64,000 bases of DNA from Dryococelus australis (taxonomy: Eukaryota; Arthropoda; Insecta; Phasmatodea; Phasmatidae): contig CM056993.1 of the NCBI GenBank assembly GCA_029891345.1, positions 108,119,800 to 108,183,799 of the forward strand. The letters are read 5' to 3'. Below, piece after piece: positions 34,320 through 45,715 of the stretch; within the stretch, counting starts at the first letter, position 1, and every line of letters begins with the position of its first letter. The position numbers and the translations under genes were made by a program. The notes beneath the pieces are model-generated. The model saw only the letters and a list, made by a program, of their open reading frames with translations. It searched no databases and had not been told where the DNA came from.

Positions 34320-35052
34320 ATAAATATTTACAATAATATAATTAAATTTGATATTCCTATAGGTGATTGCATTTCTTTTCCAAATGACACTTATGTTTTT
34401 GAACAATATAGTTGACTACAATGAGGTAAAGAAGGAAATTATGTAATATATGGTGAATCAGATACTAATTATGTTTGTTCTAATTTTTTTGTTTAATTTT
34501 TCTAGAGTAGAAATCTTAAAATATTTAATTATTTTTGAAGCTTTTAATAATCCTGGAATAACATCGACAATTATGAATATTTTATTACGATCACCAAGTG
34601 AACAAAATAATTTGGAAGTTACTGGTGTTGATAATAAATTATTGAAAAACTCTGATTATAGTGATAAAACTAATGAAATAATATATCTATTGAGATATAT
34701 GTTTGATTTTTATTAGAGATAACAATTATATTTACTGGAAAGGTGGCTATAAAATTGCTTTTATTCATAATACAACAGATAACAATTGTTTATTTGTTTA
34801 TTTACCTAAGATAGAGGATGGTTCACTTGGTGATTATCCTGACCCTGGTAGAATTGTTTTTCAAAAATTAGAAATTATGTTTCCGATTGTTGCATACAAA
34901 TATAAACACAGCCCTTGCAAATAAAGAAAATATATATGAAGATCCAAAAATACCTATTAGTTTTGATCATTAGCAATTTTCATTAAAAAAAAGTTCCTGC
35001 TGGTTCAACTGTTTTTAACTTTGATATAAAATATCAGTTTAATAATTTTGAC
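34320..35052 (+). pseudogene. Polinton major capsid protein, left part
   Basis: Double-jelly-roll capsid proteins build the shells of Polinton-type viruses. The plus strand shows KFDIPIGDCISFPNDTYVF (near 34350), a NNPGITSTIMNILLRSPSEQ stretch (34550-34608) matching the GITST-K-N signature of the arthropod family, and FQKLEIMFPIVAYKYKH (near 34859-34910). Broken several times. The match stops at the 1.69 kb insertion. Confidence 0.75.
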
Positions 35053-36742
35053 GTGTTCCCGACGTCCACTTATCCCTTGTGTCTGTTTGTTCCACCGCAG
35101 AAGCATTATTCACACAGCATCACTCAACCGATCGTCATTAGGTCGCGGTCTCGATCACTGCAGGTCGGCAAGAGCAACTTTAAACTTTTCTTGCCGACCT
35201 GTAACCCTCGGCAGCAGGTGATAATATTAAACATTCACCATAAGAGGTAACTCTAGTAATGAATAGATTTGTGACGTAAACGAGTGTGTCCAGTGAAGCC
35301 ATGACCGTTAGACACAACAGCCATTGGAGGGATTTTTCCCACGACTTTCCAATGTGCTCGATGTCGACGGGCCCCGTGGCCGAATCCGGAGTGCGACGTG
35401 GCTCCGAGTGGTTTCAGAAGATGGGGAATCAAATTACTGCAAGAAGTGTGAAGTGGCGAGCGGTTCCCTAGCAGCATTAAATAACAGGAGCATCTTAAAG
35501 TATAATTCACTTTGATTACACCATAACTTACTAGGGAAACCGCCCGTTCCAGCAAAGAGAGTAGATAACATTCCATAGAAAACATGGTGTAGCTCCGCCA
35601 TTAGTTACGAAATCCGTGAGTCGTCACATCCATAAACATTCCTGAAATTAATTACATAACGACACCCGGCGATTCTAAAATGGTAATTATAATAGTGTAT
35701 ACATGTAATCATCTCTCGAGAATCAGCCACCTGAGGCAACATTTCATTTAATATCACCCTTCAAGTGTGATAACATTCTCATGTCTTCATATTCTTAGCC
35801 ATATCTGAGGCTCCGGCGTTCACGAGTATGTCACCAATGTGTTTTAGTTTAGCAATATTAATTATGTACTACATCAAATTCACTTATCATGTTATTCATT
35901 ATGTTAATTTTTTTCAGATTTTCATTTTGGCGCCGAATTTGCCGGACGTGCGGAAAAAACGACGCCATGTCGTTTGTCAGAATTCAGCACTCGAGACAAC
36001 CGGCAAGGCAGATGGTAAGCCCCGCATACCCCCCTCAACAATTCAATATAGACTACATTGTTCTTCATATCCATAGTTAACGTAATTCAATAACCTTTTG
36101 GTACTTTTATTTAGCCGGGGGAGGCCTCCCTGCATCCTGACGTAACATACCAGGACTTCACGCATGGGACACAATTTACATCATTACAATTTAAGGCTTA
36201 CACCTTACTTTTTAGCAGTAGCGACAACCGGCAGGTCCAGAGTGCTCGGTCAGGTTAACTAAGGCACGCATTAACAAGTGCAGTAACATTCTGTTGTACC
36301 TTTACGGTAATAAATCAGTCATGCCATAATTAGACAGGTTTTATTGCATTTAACTCTCCCGAGATCATCAGGTACTATGCCCTAATAGCAGCCTTCAAAT
36401 TTACAAGTGTATTTCAGTGTATGTTTTGCATTTACGGGGCCTGTCTCTCTCAAGCAGGGTAAATTCAGTGGTAATATAGGTGTGCGGAGTAGCCGACAGC
36501 TTCGCCTACAAGTAATATTTTATCTTTAAGTAATATAACAGACAAATTCACTCAGATCTCGTTCAAATTGACTGCATATCCAGCGTCGTCGTAGGCCGAC
36601 GGCCGTACGACCCCCATCAACAATTATTGTCTACACGGAACATGGCGCCGGGCACATCATAATTTCCTGTTCCCCACCTGCTCTCAGGTGGGACACGAAC
36701 ACATTACCAGCAACTCTTGAGGCACAACGCCTCAATTTGCTA
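35053..36742. mobile_element. 1.69 kb unclassified insertion in the capsid gene
   Basis: Flanked on both sides by TTTGAC (35047-35052 and 36743-36748), and the capsid match resumes immediately after it, so this is a clean insertion with a 6-base target duplication. It is GC-richer than the host element. The right end carries two hairpins, CCCACCTG/CAGGTGGG (36675-36694) and TTGAGGC/GCCTCAA (36717-36735). A TGGCGCC word near 35928, like a tRNA-lysine primer site, recurs near 36640. No terminal inverted repeat, poly(A) or transposase was recognised. The family is unknown. Confidence 0.7.
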
Positions 36743-37262
36743 TTTGACATCCCCAATTTTGTAGTTGTGGGCTTTCAAACTAATAGAAAAAATCACGCTG
36801 AACAGTATGTACACACAACTATTTTTGATCACTGTAATGTAAGCAATATTGATGTTAAGAATGGAAGAAATAAAATTTTTCTGAAGGAAATTTGGAATCT
36901 AGATATTGAAAACAGCCTTTGTGATAAAATCTTTCTTGCTTATAATGATTTTAGAAATTCAAAAACAAAACTAGATGCTATATATAGAAATAATGAGCTA
37001 TATTATAAACCAAATATGTACTTTGATGGAGGTGTCAATTATTAACCATTTTGGGATCGAATATCGTTATATGTTATTGATTGTTTTTATAGAAAAACTA
37101 CCGTAGTTAAAGATAAAACAAAAATTAAAATATTTTTTTGATTTTAATAAAGCCGCTAAAGCAAAAACAGTGTGTAAAGTTCTTTTCATTAGTAAAAGAA
37201 ATCTAACTTATGATTATTTGAAAGAAAGAATTACTGAAGATATATACATTGTTATATTAATA
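36743..37262 (+). pseudogene. Polinton major capsid protein, right part
   Basis: Reads NFVVVGFQTNRKNHAEQY (36756-36809), then FDHCNVSNIDV, and further on a VIDCFYRKT stretch (near 37075). The AFQTNR and FDHCN signatures and the later P-VIDC region fit the second jelly roll of this capsid family. Only a few breaks are seen here. Confidence 0.8.
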
Positions 37263-37466
37263 AATGGATGAAACATCAAAATGTTTCAATATCTTAATAC
37301 AATTTTTTAGACTTATAGTTAATACATTGCTTTTAAAACTTGTACATATTTTTAGATATTTAGTTGATTTATTTAATCAAATAAAATATCATTTTAATTA
37401 TTGTAATTGAAAATTTATCATGGTATAATTTTTTATAAAACATATATACATTTTTAAATGTTATAA

Positions 37467-37725
37467 ATGGATAAAATTATAGCACTTTGGGATATTGGAT
37501 ATGAAATTATAAAAACAGCTACTTCCATTGATAAAGAAGTGGAAATTGTTAATTTAAAAATTGTTTTAAAAATCAATAAAATGATTAAGATGAGATAAAT
37601 TTTCTAATTTTAAAGAATATGCTTATGATTTGGATTGTTGTGATGGTTGGGATTACAGAATCAGTAATGTTTGTGATTCTTTTTTCTTTATTTTTAGACT
37701 TTAAAAAGTCATATTGATGTTTTAC
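37467..37725 (+). pseudogene. Small unassigned Polinton reading frame
   Basis: Begins MDKIIALWDIGYEIIKTATS and is lysine- and isoleucine-rich, with a possible tail containing DLDCCDGWDYRIS. No family is recognised. Its base composition and position place it in the Polinton. Confidence 0.4.
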
Positions 37726-37800
37726 TTTTGTTGAATAAAATGTATACATTCTATTAATGTGAGTCTTTTTTAATATTTCATCTGATTTTACGTTAATTTA

Positions 37801-40800
37801 CATGATTTTAGCTTAAAATTTATTGTTTTACAGTTAACACAAATACTGCATGACATTCTTTGGAAAATGAACATTTTGCTTATTTTTAGCTCAAATTTTC
37901 ATTAATTTAGCTTAAATTTGCATGTTTTTGAGAATTGAAATTGACGTTTCTATAAGTGTGCAAAAGTTGTTTGAAATTGATAAAATTACTTGGGTTTTGA
38001 TTTAAATTGCTTGGTTTTTGGAATATTTTAGTGTGCTGTGCTAGGATCAGTGTTTATATATTATTGCCAGTTCACGATGTTGTGAACACGAGACTGCAAG
38101 CGGGGTCGTGCGGCCGACGACCGGTGTGGCTTACCCCAATGTTCTGCCGTCCGTGGAAACTGATTCCACTCTGCTCCTGATGATCTGATATAGCTAAAAT
38201 TCCATCCTGTCTCGTCTAGTAGGGGCTGTTTGCCTCCCCTAATACAGCACTCACTCCCGAGGGATTGATTTGGCCATACCACACCTTTGTTATGTTCAGG
38301 AAAAATTTTCTTTATGTGGGATGAGAAGTGTCCCAAAGAAATAAAAGTTGGAGGATACCATTCAACCACACTCCGTAAACCCTCACATGAGGCACACAAG
38401 TACAAGTTTTCTGTTATGTGGGAGAGCGAGAACACTGCTTAAATAGGTGCAAGGCCTATGAGACAAATTAAGATGGTATTTTTGGTCGGGCCGTGCAGAA
38501 ATCGGTCCGGACTGTGGTGCAGAGCTCTCCTTGGGTTGGTGTAAAACAAATTACAGTTCCAGATTAAATGTTACACTATTGACGTTACATGATTGGTGAA
38601 CAAAATGATGAAGACCTGGGGAGACCGCGAATGGCGTCTGCACCATGCGAGTACTGGTAGACTACTCAAGATGGCAGCGTGGAAGGGCTGCAGCCAGGTG
38701 CCAAACCTTCTCGCGTGATCCGATGAAAAAAATGGTAACATGATTAAATGATACATGATATGAATAATGCCATTAACATTATTTGTAATAGACACTGAAT
38801 TACTTAATGACGCGAGGCAGCTACCTAGGCCAATATTCCTGTCAATGGAACCAGCACTAATTGGCCAAGTGAGTTGACATCAAGAGAATCAATCTGCCCA
38901 GCGCACTATTTCAACTTTTCTCACCATGTTTATTGATGGAGTGACAGTGCGCAGAAATAAAAGCATAGTAATCGAAATGTTTGTAAATATTATGAAGAGC
39001 GAGTGAGTACAGAGAGTAACATTCTAGTGTACCCATCCATATGCCACGAGAAATGTCTAATGGTTATGTTTGTGTTTGATACGTCTTTGGATATGTCAAC
39101 GAAGGGTATTTATGTATGTATGTCTCAGTCTGGATACGTGATAATTTTTGCAATATGTAAATATGAGTGTTATTGTTTGTATTGTGTGGAGAGTGTTTTG
39201 CAAATATATGAGTGTTTATGGCCCTTGTTCCCAATGTCATGTAAACATGCATGTAATGGAGTACAATGATGGTAAGTCGCTGACATCAACATAATTCGTG
39301 GCACAGTTTATAAATATCTTTAAAGTGTATTATGTGCAACTTTTATGAGTGTTTTGAGTACTATTTAGTGCAACTATGTGTGACATGTGCAGGTTGCACA
39401 TTGGCTTCAGACCACGGGGATAGCGCTTTACAGTATTAGCAGTGGTGCAGTGTAAAATAAATAGGGGCTTAATTTTTCACCAGTAATATTACAAGCGCTT
39501 GTTGCTATGTAAATATATAAGATTTATAAAATATAAAAGAGTCAGTAGTGGACAGTAGCATGCCAGTGTTCATGCAGTATTGTGAGGCTAGGTTGTCCTG
39601 AACTAGGCAACGCAACCTAAACATTGGTCATGCGGGTTTTCTAACCCTACTTTCAGGACAAATAAATTAAAACAACAAATGTGAGAATTGTGATGTTAAA
39701 AAACCCTAAAAAGCCCGTATACACATTAGTAATGTGTGCTATAAAACTCTGAACAGGACAATTTATTTTGCTCATAATCCAAAACAGAATTCTTGTGTTG
39801 TGAATGCAGTAAGACTTAAGGTTATCGTTAAGACACCGCATAGTGGTATAATAAATATTTATATTTCTTTTAATGTAAGAGATATTCTGAATTGCTTGAA
39901 AGTGTTCTTTATTAAGAATCATGTTAGCACATCACTCATTTAGTCATGTGAATTAAAAGTAATATAAAAGTTTTTTCATAACTTGTGTGGGATGGACTGG
40001 CAAATGAGATGGCAGTCTGCCCGATGCCAGAAGTAGTGTGGTAACCTCGGTGCTCTGCGGACGTATGTCGTCGCGTCCTCCCCAGACCTTCACCAGTTTT
40101 GTGTCTAATCATGTAGTATACCAATAGTAAATTTTTAGAATGGAACCGTAAGTCTATTTCGTATCCGGGGAGAGTGCCGTACAGCAACCCAGTTCACATG
40201 TACACATCTGGGACTTAACTTGTTCATGTAACTATTATCAGCTTCACACCATTTTTGTCTGTCTAAGTGCGTTCTGATTAAATAGGAGCTGATGTTAATT
40301 TAAATGCTTCGTTATGAGGGATGAAGTGAAATAAATTGTGATTGTCTTGAAAGTTGGGAATCCAATTAATTTGTCTGGTCGCCTAACGACCCCATATCCT
40401 ATAAATGTGTGTCGGTAATGGCATGGGATTGTTGGAAAAAATCCCTCGGCATTTTAGTACCAGCATACATAGGTAGCTTGAATAGCTTCTACTAGACAAG
40501 GCAAATAATGTACATGGTTGCACGGTGAATTACAACATCTTCAAAGACGTCTGCACATCTTGGCAGTGGTTAGGTAGGGGCAGGGGTAAATTTAGGTGAT
40601 CGGCTCACAACCCAAAGCAATACTTTGTGCTCTGCACTGAGGGGAGCACTGGTGCCTGCCCCGACATATCCTCTCAACTGCTGTGACCTTAACAACTCCC
40701 CAGATGGAAAAAACAATGGCACGTCGAGTGGTTTGCTTAACTGTGACTTGTCATTAATGGGTATCCGGGCTCACATCACTCAGGATGTCACTAAACACTT

Positions 40801-41760
40801 ACAAAATAAAAAAATACCTTACATTAAAAAGATACCATTTTCTGACCACAAGACTTTGTTGTCTTGGCTGTCCTCCGTCCTGAACCCTAAACTTACAATA
40901 TGCAGGTTTTTGTTAAGCTCGTGTAGCTCTTAAGTTGCACTGTATGCGACACTATTTGTGTGTGTAATTGGTTCACCTCTCTTTATTTGCACTGTATTGG
41001 TTTTATGTAAAACTCTCAAGTTTATTAATTGGCAAAAAGTTAACATGTGGTTACATTGTGAATGGTCATGCCTGTTGTCGTGCCATCATGTTGGCCACTG
41101 ATTCTTGGCCCGGTTGGCCAGTGACGTCACATTTGTCATCTAGGTGCAAACCTCACCCAAAAATTAAAAATATACAACTAAAAATATTACTAAAATATAA
41201 ACACATAATTTACATGAATCCCTTGCATGAATTTGCAAACTGGCATGTGGTGTCCTTTGTTGACAAAACGTAAACGTCAACAAACAATAATGCATTACGC
41301 TGTTATATACTAATATTGCAAATTGCTTTAATGCATGGCAAGTTCCTGTGTCCTGGCTGCATGGTGCACTCTAATGCACGAAATGGAACATAACACTACA
41401 TAAATAAACACACTTGTCAAAACGTAAATATGATTACCCTCTTACTTACTAATATTATTTGTGTACTTTACTTACTAATATAATTTGTGTTCTATTTGTA
41501 CACATGTTTACCATGCAGTATAATAACACAAACACTTCAACCATATTTAATATCAATTTCAACACATTTCACTGCAAATAAAATACAAACACAAAAGTAA
41601 ACAAACACATCCACATGGTCGCTGCGGCGCACACATGACATATGATGTTAACATACTATTTTAAAAAGGCCATGAATGAGGTGGCGAATGGGCTGAGAAG
41701 AGGCGGTGATAATGATACACATCAAGATCATTTCGAAGCTGGGCTGGTGTAGCGGGACGA
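37801..41760. other. Unassigned DNA, no clear gene
   Basis: The first 250 bases repeat TTTAGCTTAAATTT-like words related to 30390. The open frames at 38061-38435 (minus), 39003-39269 (plus) and 40625-40933 (plus) have no motif and no promoter or splice support. Parts with higher GC (38060-38200, 40560-40760) may be pieces of retroelements, which I cannot assign. Confidence 0.4.
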
Positions 41761-41765
41761 GTGAG

Positions 41766-42310
41766 CTAGTGGAGGGATGTGGCACACATCATACACCCCC
41801 TCCTTTTTGCAACCATTCGTCCACTGTAGCCCATCGATTCCTTCTTGCTCAGCTTGTGGTAGCAGAATGATGGTTGATGTGGTCCTCGCCAATGCCGCAG
41901 GTGGTATAGGCCTTCCGGTGTGTAGGGGCAGTGGTGAGGTGGGTTAGGAGTCCTGTAGATGTGGTGTTGGAATGGCTGCCAATGGAGGCAGTTAGCCTCC
42001 ACATGCCAGGCAGGATGCACGTGGTGGGTGAAGGAGAAGTTTGGAGGGGCAAAGAGAGGTGGAGTCCTTCTCCGACTCAGTATCATCACTGCTCCTGCTG
42101 GAGATAGTGTGGGGTATGTGGTGCTGTCGCACAAGTTGCTGGGTGGGTGTTTGGACATCCCCAACATGCTCTGGAGGAGTGGCAATTACTGGCTTGCTAG
42201 AGGCCATGTTCGTTATTCAGGATACTGGGTGTCTCGGCGGCATCACTCTGTCACTGATCAGAGGAGGCACTGGCCGGAGCTTGATCCCAGCAGGCACCCC
42301 TGGTGGTGAG
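41766..42310 (-). other. GC-rich stretch with a proline/histidine-rich frame
   Basis: The minus strand reads openly for 139 residues, including HHVHPAWHVEANCLHWQPFQ and SMGYSGRMVAKRRGCMMCAT, and the plus strand is open too. The composition differs from the flanks. The end, just before a TGTATGATGTGTGCCACATC word, could be the tail of a retroelement polyprotein next to an LTR, but no domain is recognised. Confidence 0.3.
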
Positions 42311-42449
42311 TCTGGGTGGCATTATCTTAGACTCGCACAGGAACCAAGGATGGCCTCTGATTGGTTATTCTAGTTTTCCATTATGTCTGTTCGGCGTGAT
42401 CGACATACATGTGAACCAGGCTTTATATACAGCAATTCCACAGCTTCCC

Positions 42450-42812
42450 CATATATTAAATTTGAGGTAGACCACTTATTTGTCTTTTGCACACGTAACG
42501 AACATTGACCTGCTCCAATCATACATAGTTGTCAATGTCACATCGTGATCACTGGTAAAAGTGTTTATTTCTTAATTTTTAAATAACATGCACCATTATA
42601 TTACTAATACATTTACCAATCTGAATCTATTCAAATTTCATTGCTAATTTGTTAAAGGAAATATGAATTCACCTCTAAGCACATATTTCAGATCAATTTT
42701 ATAGCCTAAAATTCAAATGGTGCAGTTTCCCTTAGACATGTAGGCAGAAAACCAGTTCATTGTTGGGACACGGAGATTGGTTGTGCACATCCATCTAAAT
42801 CAGTCTACCAGG
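42450..42812 (+). mobile_element. CATAG-TIR non-autonomous element, copy d
   Basis: Left end CATATATTAAATTTGAGG then TAGACC; right end AGTCTACC, partly eroded. Interior blocks AACATTGACC, TTCTTAATTTTTAAAT and TTCATTGTTGGGACACGG match copies a, b and e. Confidence 0.85.
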
Positions 42813-43216
42813 CTCCTTCGCCAGTCTGTCGAGTAGGGGTCGTGTATCTGATACACAGTATCAGATAGGTGTGTATCAGATACATGCATTATCGAGTACA
42901 CACATTATCAAGTAATTGTTTTAAGTTGGTATACTCTGTTTTATATTTTATAGTAAAATAAATTAGGTATAAGAACAAGATCATAATGAAATACTTTATT
43001 TGAGCAAAAATGTTTCAGGGGGTATAGTGAATTTGCTATATGTAAAAATCGTGGAAACGAAAACTTAGTTGAAATTATCCTCTTACACTTATTGGTGCAG
43101 TCCCCAAATCTAAACCAGGAAACTGAGTTTCATTCTAAACCGCACATTTGAATTACAATAAAAAATATAATTTATCTGTTACTTTGGCAGTGTACTTAGT
43201 TTACAGTATTTGATAC

Positions 43217-43599
43217 CATAGATTAAAGATGAGGTAGACTGCATATTCATCTTCTGCGTATGTAATTAACATTGACCTACACCAATCATATAGATCTGTC
43301 AAAGTCACATGGTCAACTTTTAAAACTGTGTTTGTTTAAATCTTAATTTTTAAATTACAAGCACTTTTATATTAGTAAAATACTTTTAGCTGTTTTAATT
43401 TAATCAAAGTGCAGTACAAATGGGTTAAAGAAAGTATAAAAACATCTCTGAGCATTTTTTAAATTTAAATTTTTCTAACCTAACATCATAACCATGGTGT
43501 TATCACTAGTAATGTTAGCAGTAAAGCTGTTCAATATTGGGACACGGAGATTGGTTGTGCGCAGCCAGAGAGATCGGTCTACCTCATCTTTAGTCTATG
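43217..43599 (+). mobile_element. CATAG-TIR non-autonomous element, copy e (best preserved)
   Basis: 383 bases from CATAGATTAAAGATGAGG to CATCTTTAGTCTATG, with inverted repeats of about 24 bases. It lies in the same orientation as copy d, about 400 bases on, and ends about 400 bases before the NUDT start codon, so it abuts that gene's promoter region. No coding potential. Confidence 0.9.
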
Positions 43600-43659
43600 C
43601 TTGACACAAGTGTGTATATAAGATACAAAATAGCAGGTTGATACTCTGTGACCCGCCTC

Positions 43660-44006
43660 TAGGGTTGGGTAATCAAATCATTCTCATCGTAACCAGCAGG
43701 CGGTAATGATGGGTACTTCGAGCAATCTGTTTTCATAGTGAGGTCACGGGGTTGTGGCTCCGGTGCTTATCAATAATAGTATTATCGCGGCAGTTTGTGA
43801 TTCAACGCGTGGTGTAGGTAAATGGCGTTGTTCTTTAGAGGACGGCAGTAACCGGTAAACAATGTGTTATGGCGGGCGCTGATGTGTTGTTTCGGTGAAT
43901 ATCCTTACCGGGAAATACATTATTAACAGAAAACAAATCTGGTTAACCTAATTGGTTGTTTCTGAACGTGGGAGACGTTGATAAACTTCTTGATACCAGG
44001 CAAAAG
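43660..44006 (+). promoter_or_regulatory. Promoter and 5' untranslated region of the NUDT3/4-like gene
   Basis: The region is richer in CG dinucleotides than its flanks and has no TATA box at a fitting distance, as expected for a housekeeping gene. If transcription starts before 43820, the leader holds three short upstream frames: 43822-43851, 43862-43882 and 43869-43898. These could lower translation. The true start site cannot be fixed from sequence. Confidence 0.5.
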
Positions 44007-44105
44007 ATGGTGAAAGAGAAGCCTAATTCTACACGAATATATGACGAAGATGGCTTCAGGCGAAGAGCAGCCTGCATTTGTGTTCGAAGCGAACTGGAGA
44101 ATGAG
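44007..44105 (+). CDS. Aps: First coding exon, diphosphoinositol polyphosphate phosphohydrolase
   Basis: The 33 codons read MVKEKPNSTRIYDEDGFRRR then AACICVRSELENE, and the exon ends at a good donor (GAG|GTACAG, phase 0). This is the conserved start of the Aps/NUDT3/NUDT4 family, which removes beta-phosphates from inositol pyrophosphates and hydrolyses diadenosine polyphosphates in the cytosol. The Nudix box itself (with its WIVPGGG lead-in) lies in the next exon, which I could not find before 64000, so the intron is probably about 20 kb or longer. No break is seen. The symbol is that of the fly gene; a NUDT4-type name would fit equally. Confidence 0.9.
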
Positions 44106-45520
44106 GTACAGTCCTTAATTTAGTTCAATTTTACGCATTGGTTTACTTTACTATTATTGTAATCTGACACTGGTCATTTTCGGTTCGAAAGATTTGTAGC
44201 CGCCACATGGAAATTTTTTTTTGCCAAGAAAGCCGGTCATAATTGGGATTTTAGGTTGTTAAGTCTCATTTCTTTGGAAGACAGATTATTCCACGGAATG
44301 GTAGCTAATGGAGGCTACCGGTAATGTTTAAATGCTCTTCGGCATAGATTACCAGCAGCCTGTGTCCCCGTAATGGGGAATGTGCAGCGTACGTATTAAT
44401 CGCTCTTTAAACGTAAGAATTTAATTAGAAAATGAGTTGGCGTTGCCAAATACGAGTTGTGGTACGTACCGGTAGTCTCAACTTCCAAATTTGACAACGG
44501 CCTGTCCACTGTGCCATACGTTTTAAATAGGTATATTTTATGACCGTTTTATATAAGGAAATTCTAAAATGATCCTAACGAAAGTAGTGTCATTTAGATA
44601 CTTTCGTTTATCAACAATCGCTTTTAACTTGGCGTTGGTTTTTTCTACAAGGTAAAATTATATTACCTCAGTAGGCATTGTCACGTTTGCATGACAGCTC
44701 CTCATTGTGGACATTTCAATATGCAGTATTTTATGTGGGCTAGTTGAAGTACCTACTTACATCTGAACTCTTTGTACCACTGTGGTGAATTTCATGTATT
44801 ACACTCACGTATGCATTGGTAAAGTGCTTCCTGTTGTAGACACGCTACACTTTCATGGAGTGAAGTGCTTACCTGTAATTATTATGGTTACAAACCACTG
44901 CAATAAGTGTTCTGCATTGTCTCCATTGTTAGTGCAGCTATTTGAGCCCAGAACAGACAGACAAGCTTTCGTTTGTCAGCAACATACTAATTGCATTCAG
45001 GGAACACTGGTGCAGTCAATTGAAATATGCTATGAAGCACAACGGAGAGCATAAGTCAGTGTTGTACAATAGATGTTTTCTAATGCTCTTTGCAAGGCAC
45101 TACATAGAAAGTTTGCTATGAAAGAGGGTACAGTCAGGGGATAAATTTTTAAGACGTGTGGGGCAATTAGGGTAGTTGTCTAGCTAGCGATTTTTGTGAA
45201 AGGATGTAATTGTTAAAGAATGGTGACCTTTCTGAAAAAATATATCTGAAAATGCTATGAATTGACATCACTAATCACTGAACACAAATTTGATGAGGGC
45301 ATTTTGATATTCTCGGTACATACTAGCCTACCAAATGCGATAGTGGAGAGGGTTATAGAGATCAGGGAAAATTGTGGGCTAATGCACATAAAATTTTTGT
45401 CTGTTATGTGTCTTTACCATGCCAAATGCCGGAAGACATAACCTAACTTCAAGGAATATCATAATTATTGGATCACAGGGAAGGGGGTGTGGTGCACACA
45501 CCTACCCTCTGGTAATTTCT
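44106..45520. other. Start of the long NUDT intron
   Basis: Intronic DNA by position. The open frame at 44782-45054 has no motif. Nothing else is recognised. Confidence 0.5.
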
Positions 45521-45524
45521 ATAT

Positions 45525-45715
45525 AAAATACCAAGCTTCGCACATTTTCGAGTGCTTCGTGCTTGTTACCTACATAAAACTGCTGGCGTGCCTTTAACCA
45601 CTGTTTTAGGAATCAACTCCCCAGCTCGTGCTGGGACTCTGGTTCAGTGCTTAATGTTTGGCTATGCTTGAACAGTATTTTCAGTGTGCAGTTGCCGTAC
45701 TTGAACATAATTTAC
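45525..45715 (+). repeat. Dispersed repeat, copy 1
   Basis: Matches 46935-47115 by eye: CCAAGCTTCGC, CACTGTTTTAGGAATCAACTCCCC against CACTGTTTTGAGGATTTACTCCCC, GGGACTCTGGTTCAG against GGGACTCTGGCTCGG, and TTTGGCTATGCTTG against TTTGGCTACACTTT. The TGGYTCRGTG word resembles a tRNA A-box, so a SINE origin is possible. Confidence 0.65.

Larger units (their letters stand above)
24830..37800. mobile_element. Polinton-like (Maverick/adintovirus-like) fossil
   Basis: A large, very AT-rich block containing hallmark genes of Polinton-type elements: an A32-like packaging ATPase (minus), a protein-primed family B DNA polymerase (minus), zinc-finger proteins (minus), and a double-jelly-roll major capsid protein (plus). 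It is broken dozens of times and is clearly old. Two foreign pieces interrupt it: a block with a gypsy integrase (about 30.7-34.2 kb) and a 1.69 kb insertion in the capsid gene. No retroviral-type integrase, protease or terminal inverted repeats of its own were found, so it is incomplete, or it is two pieces of the same family. The shared words near 30390 and 37765 favour the second reading. Confidence 0.85.

Noticed and set aside
35047-36748. The 1.69 kb capsid insertion as an intron
   Set aside because: It starts with GT but does not end in AG, and the TTTGAC duplication fits a mobile insertion better.
41959-42373. Open frames on both strands of the GC-rich stretch
   Set aside because: No domain, promoter or splice support; treated as unassigned, possibly retroelement-derived.
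44190-44270. Possible tRNA gene (GGTTCGAAA word)
   Set aside because: No A-box at the right distance and no cloverleaf could be drawn.
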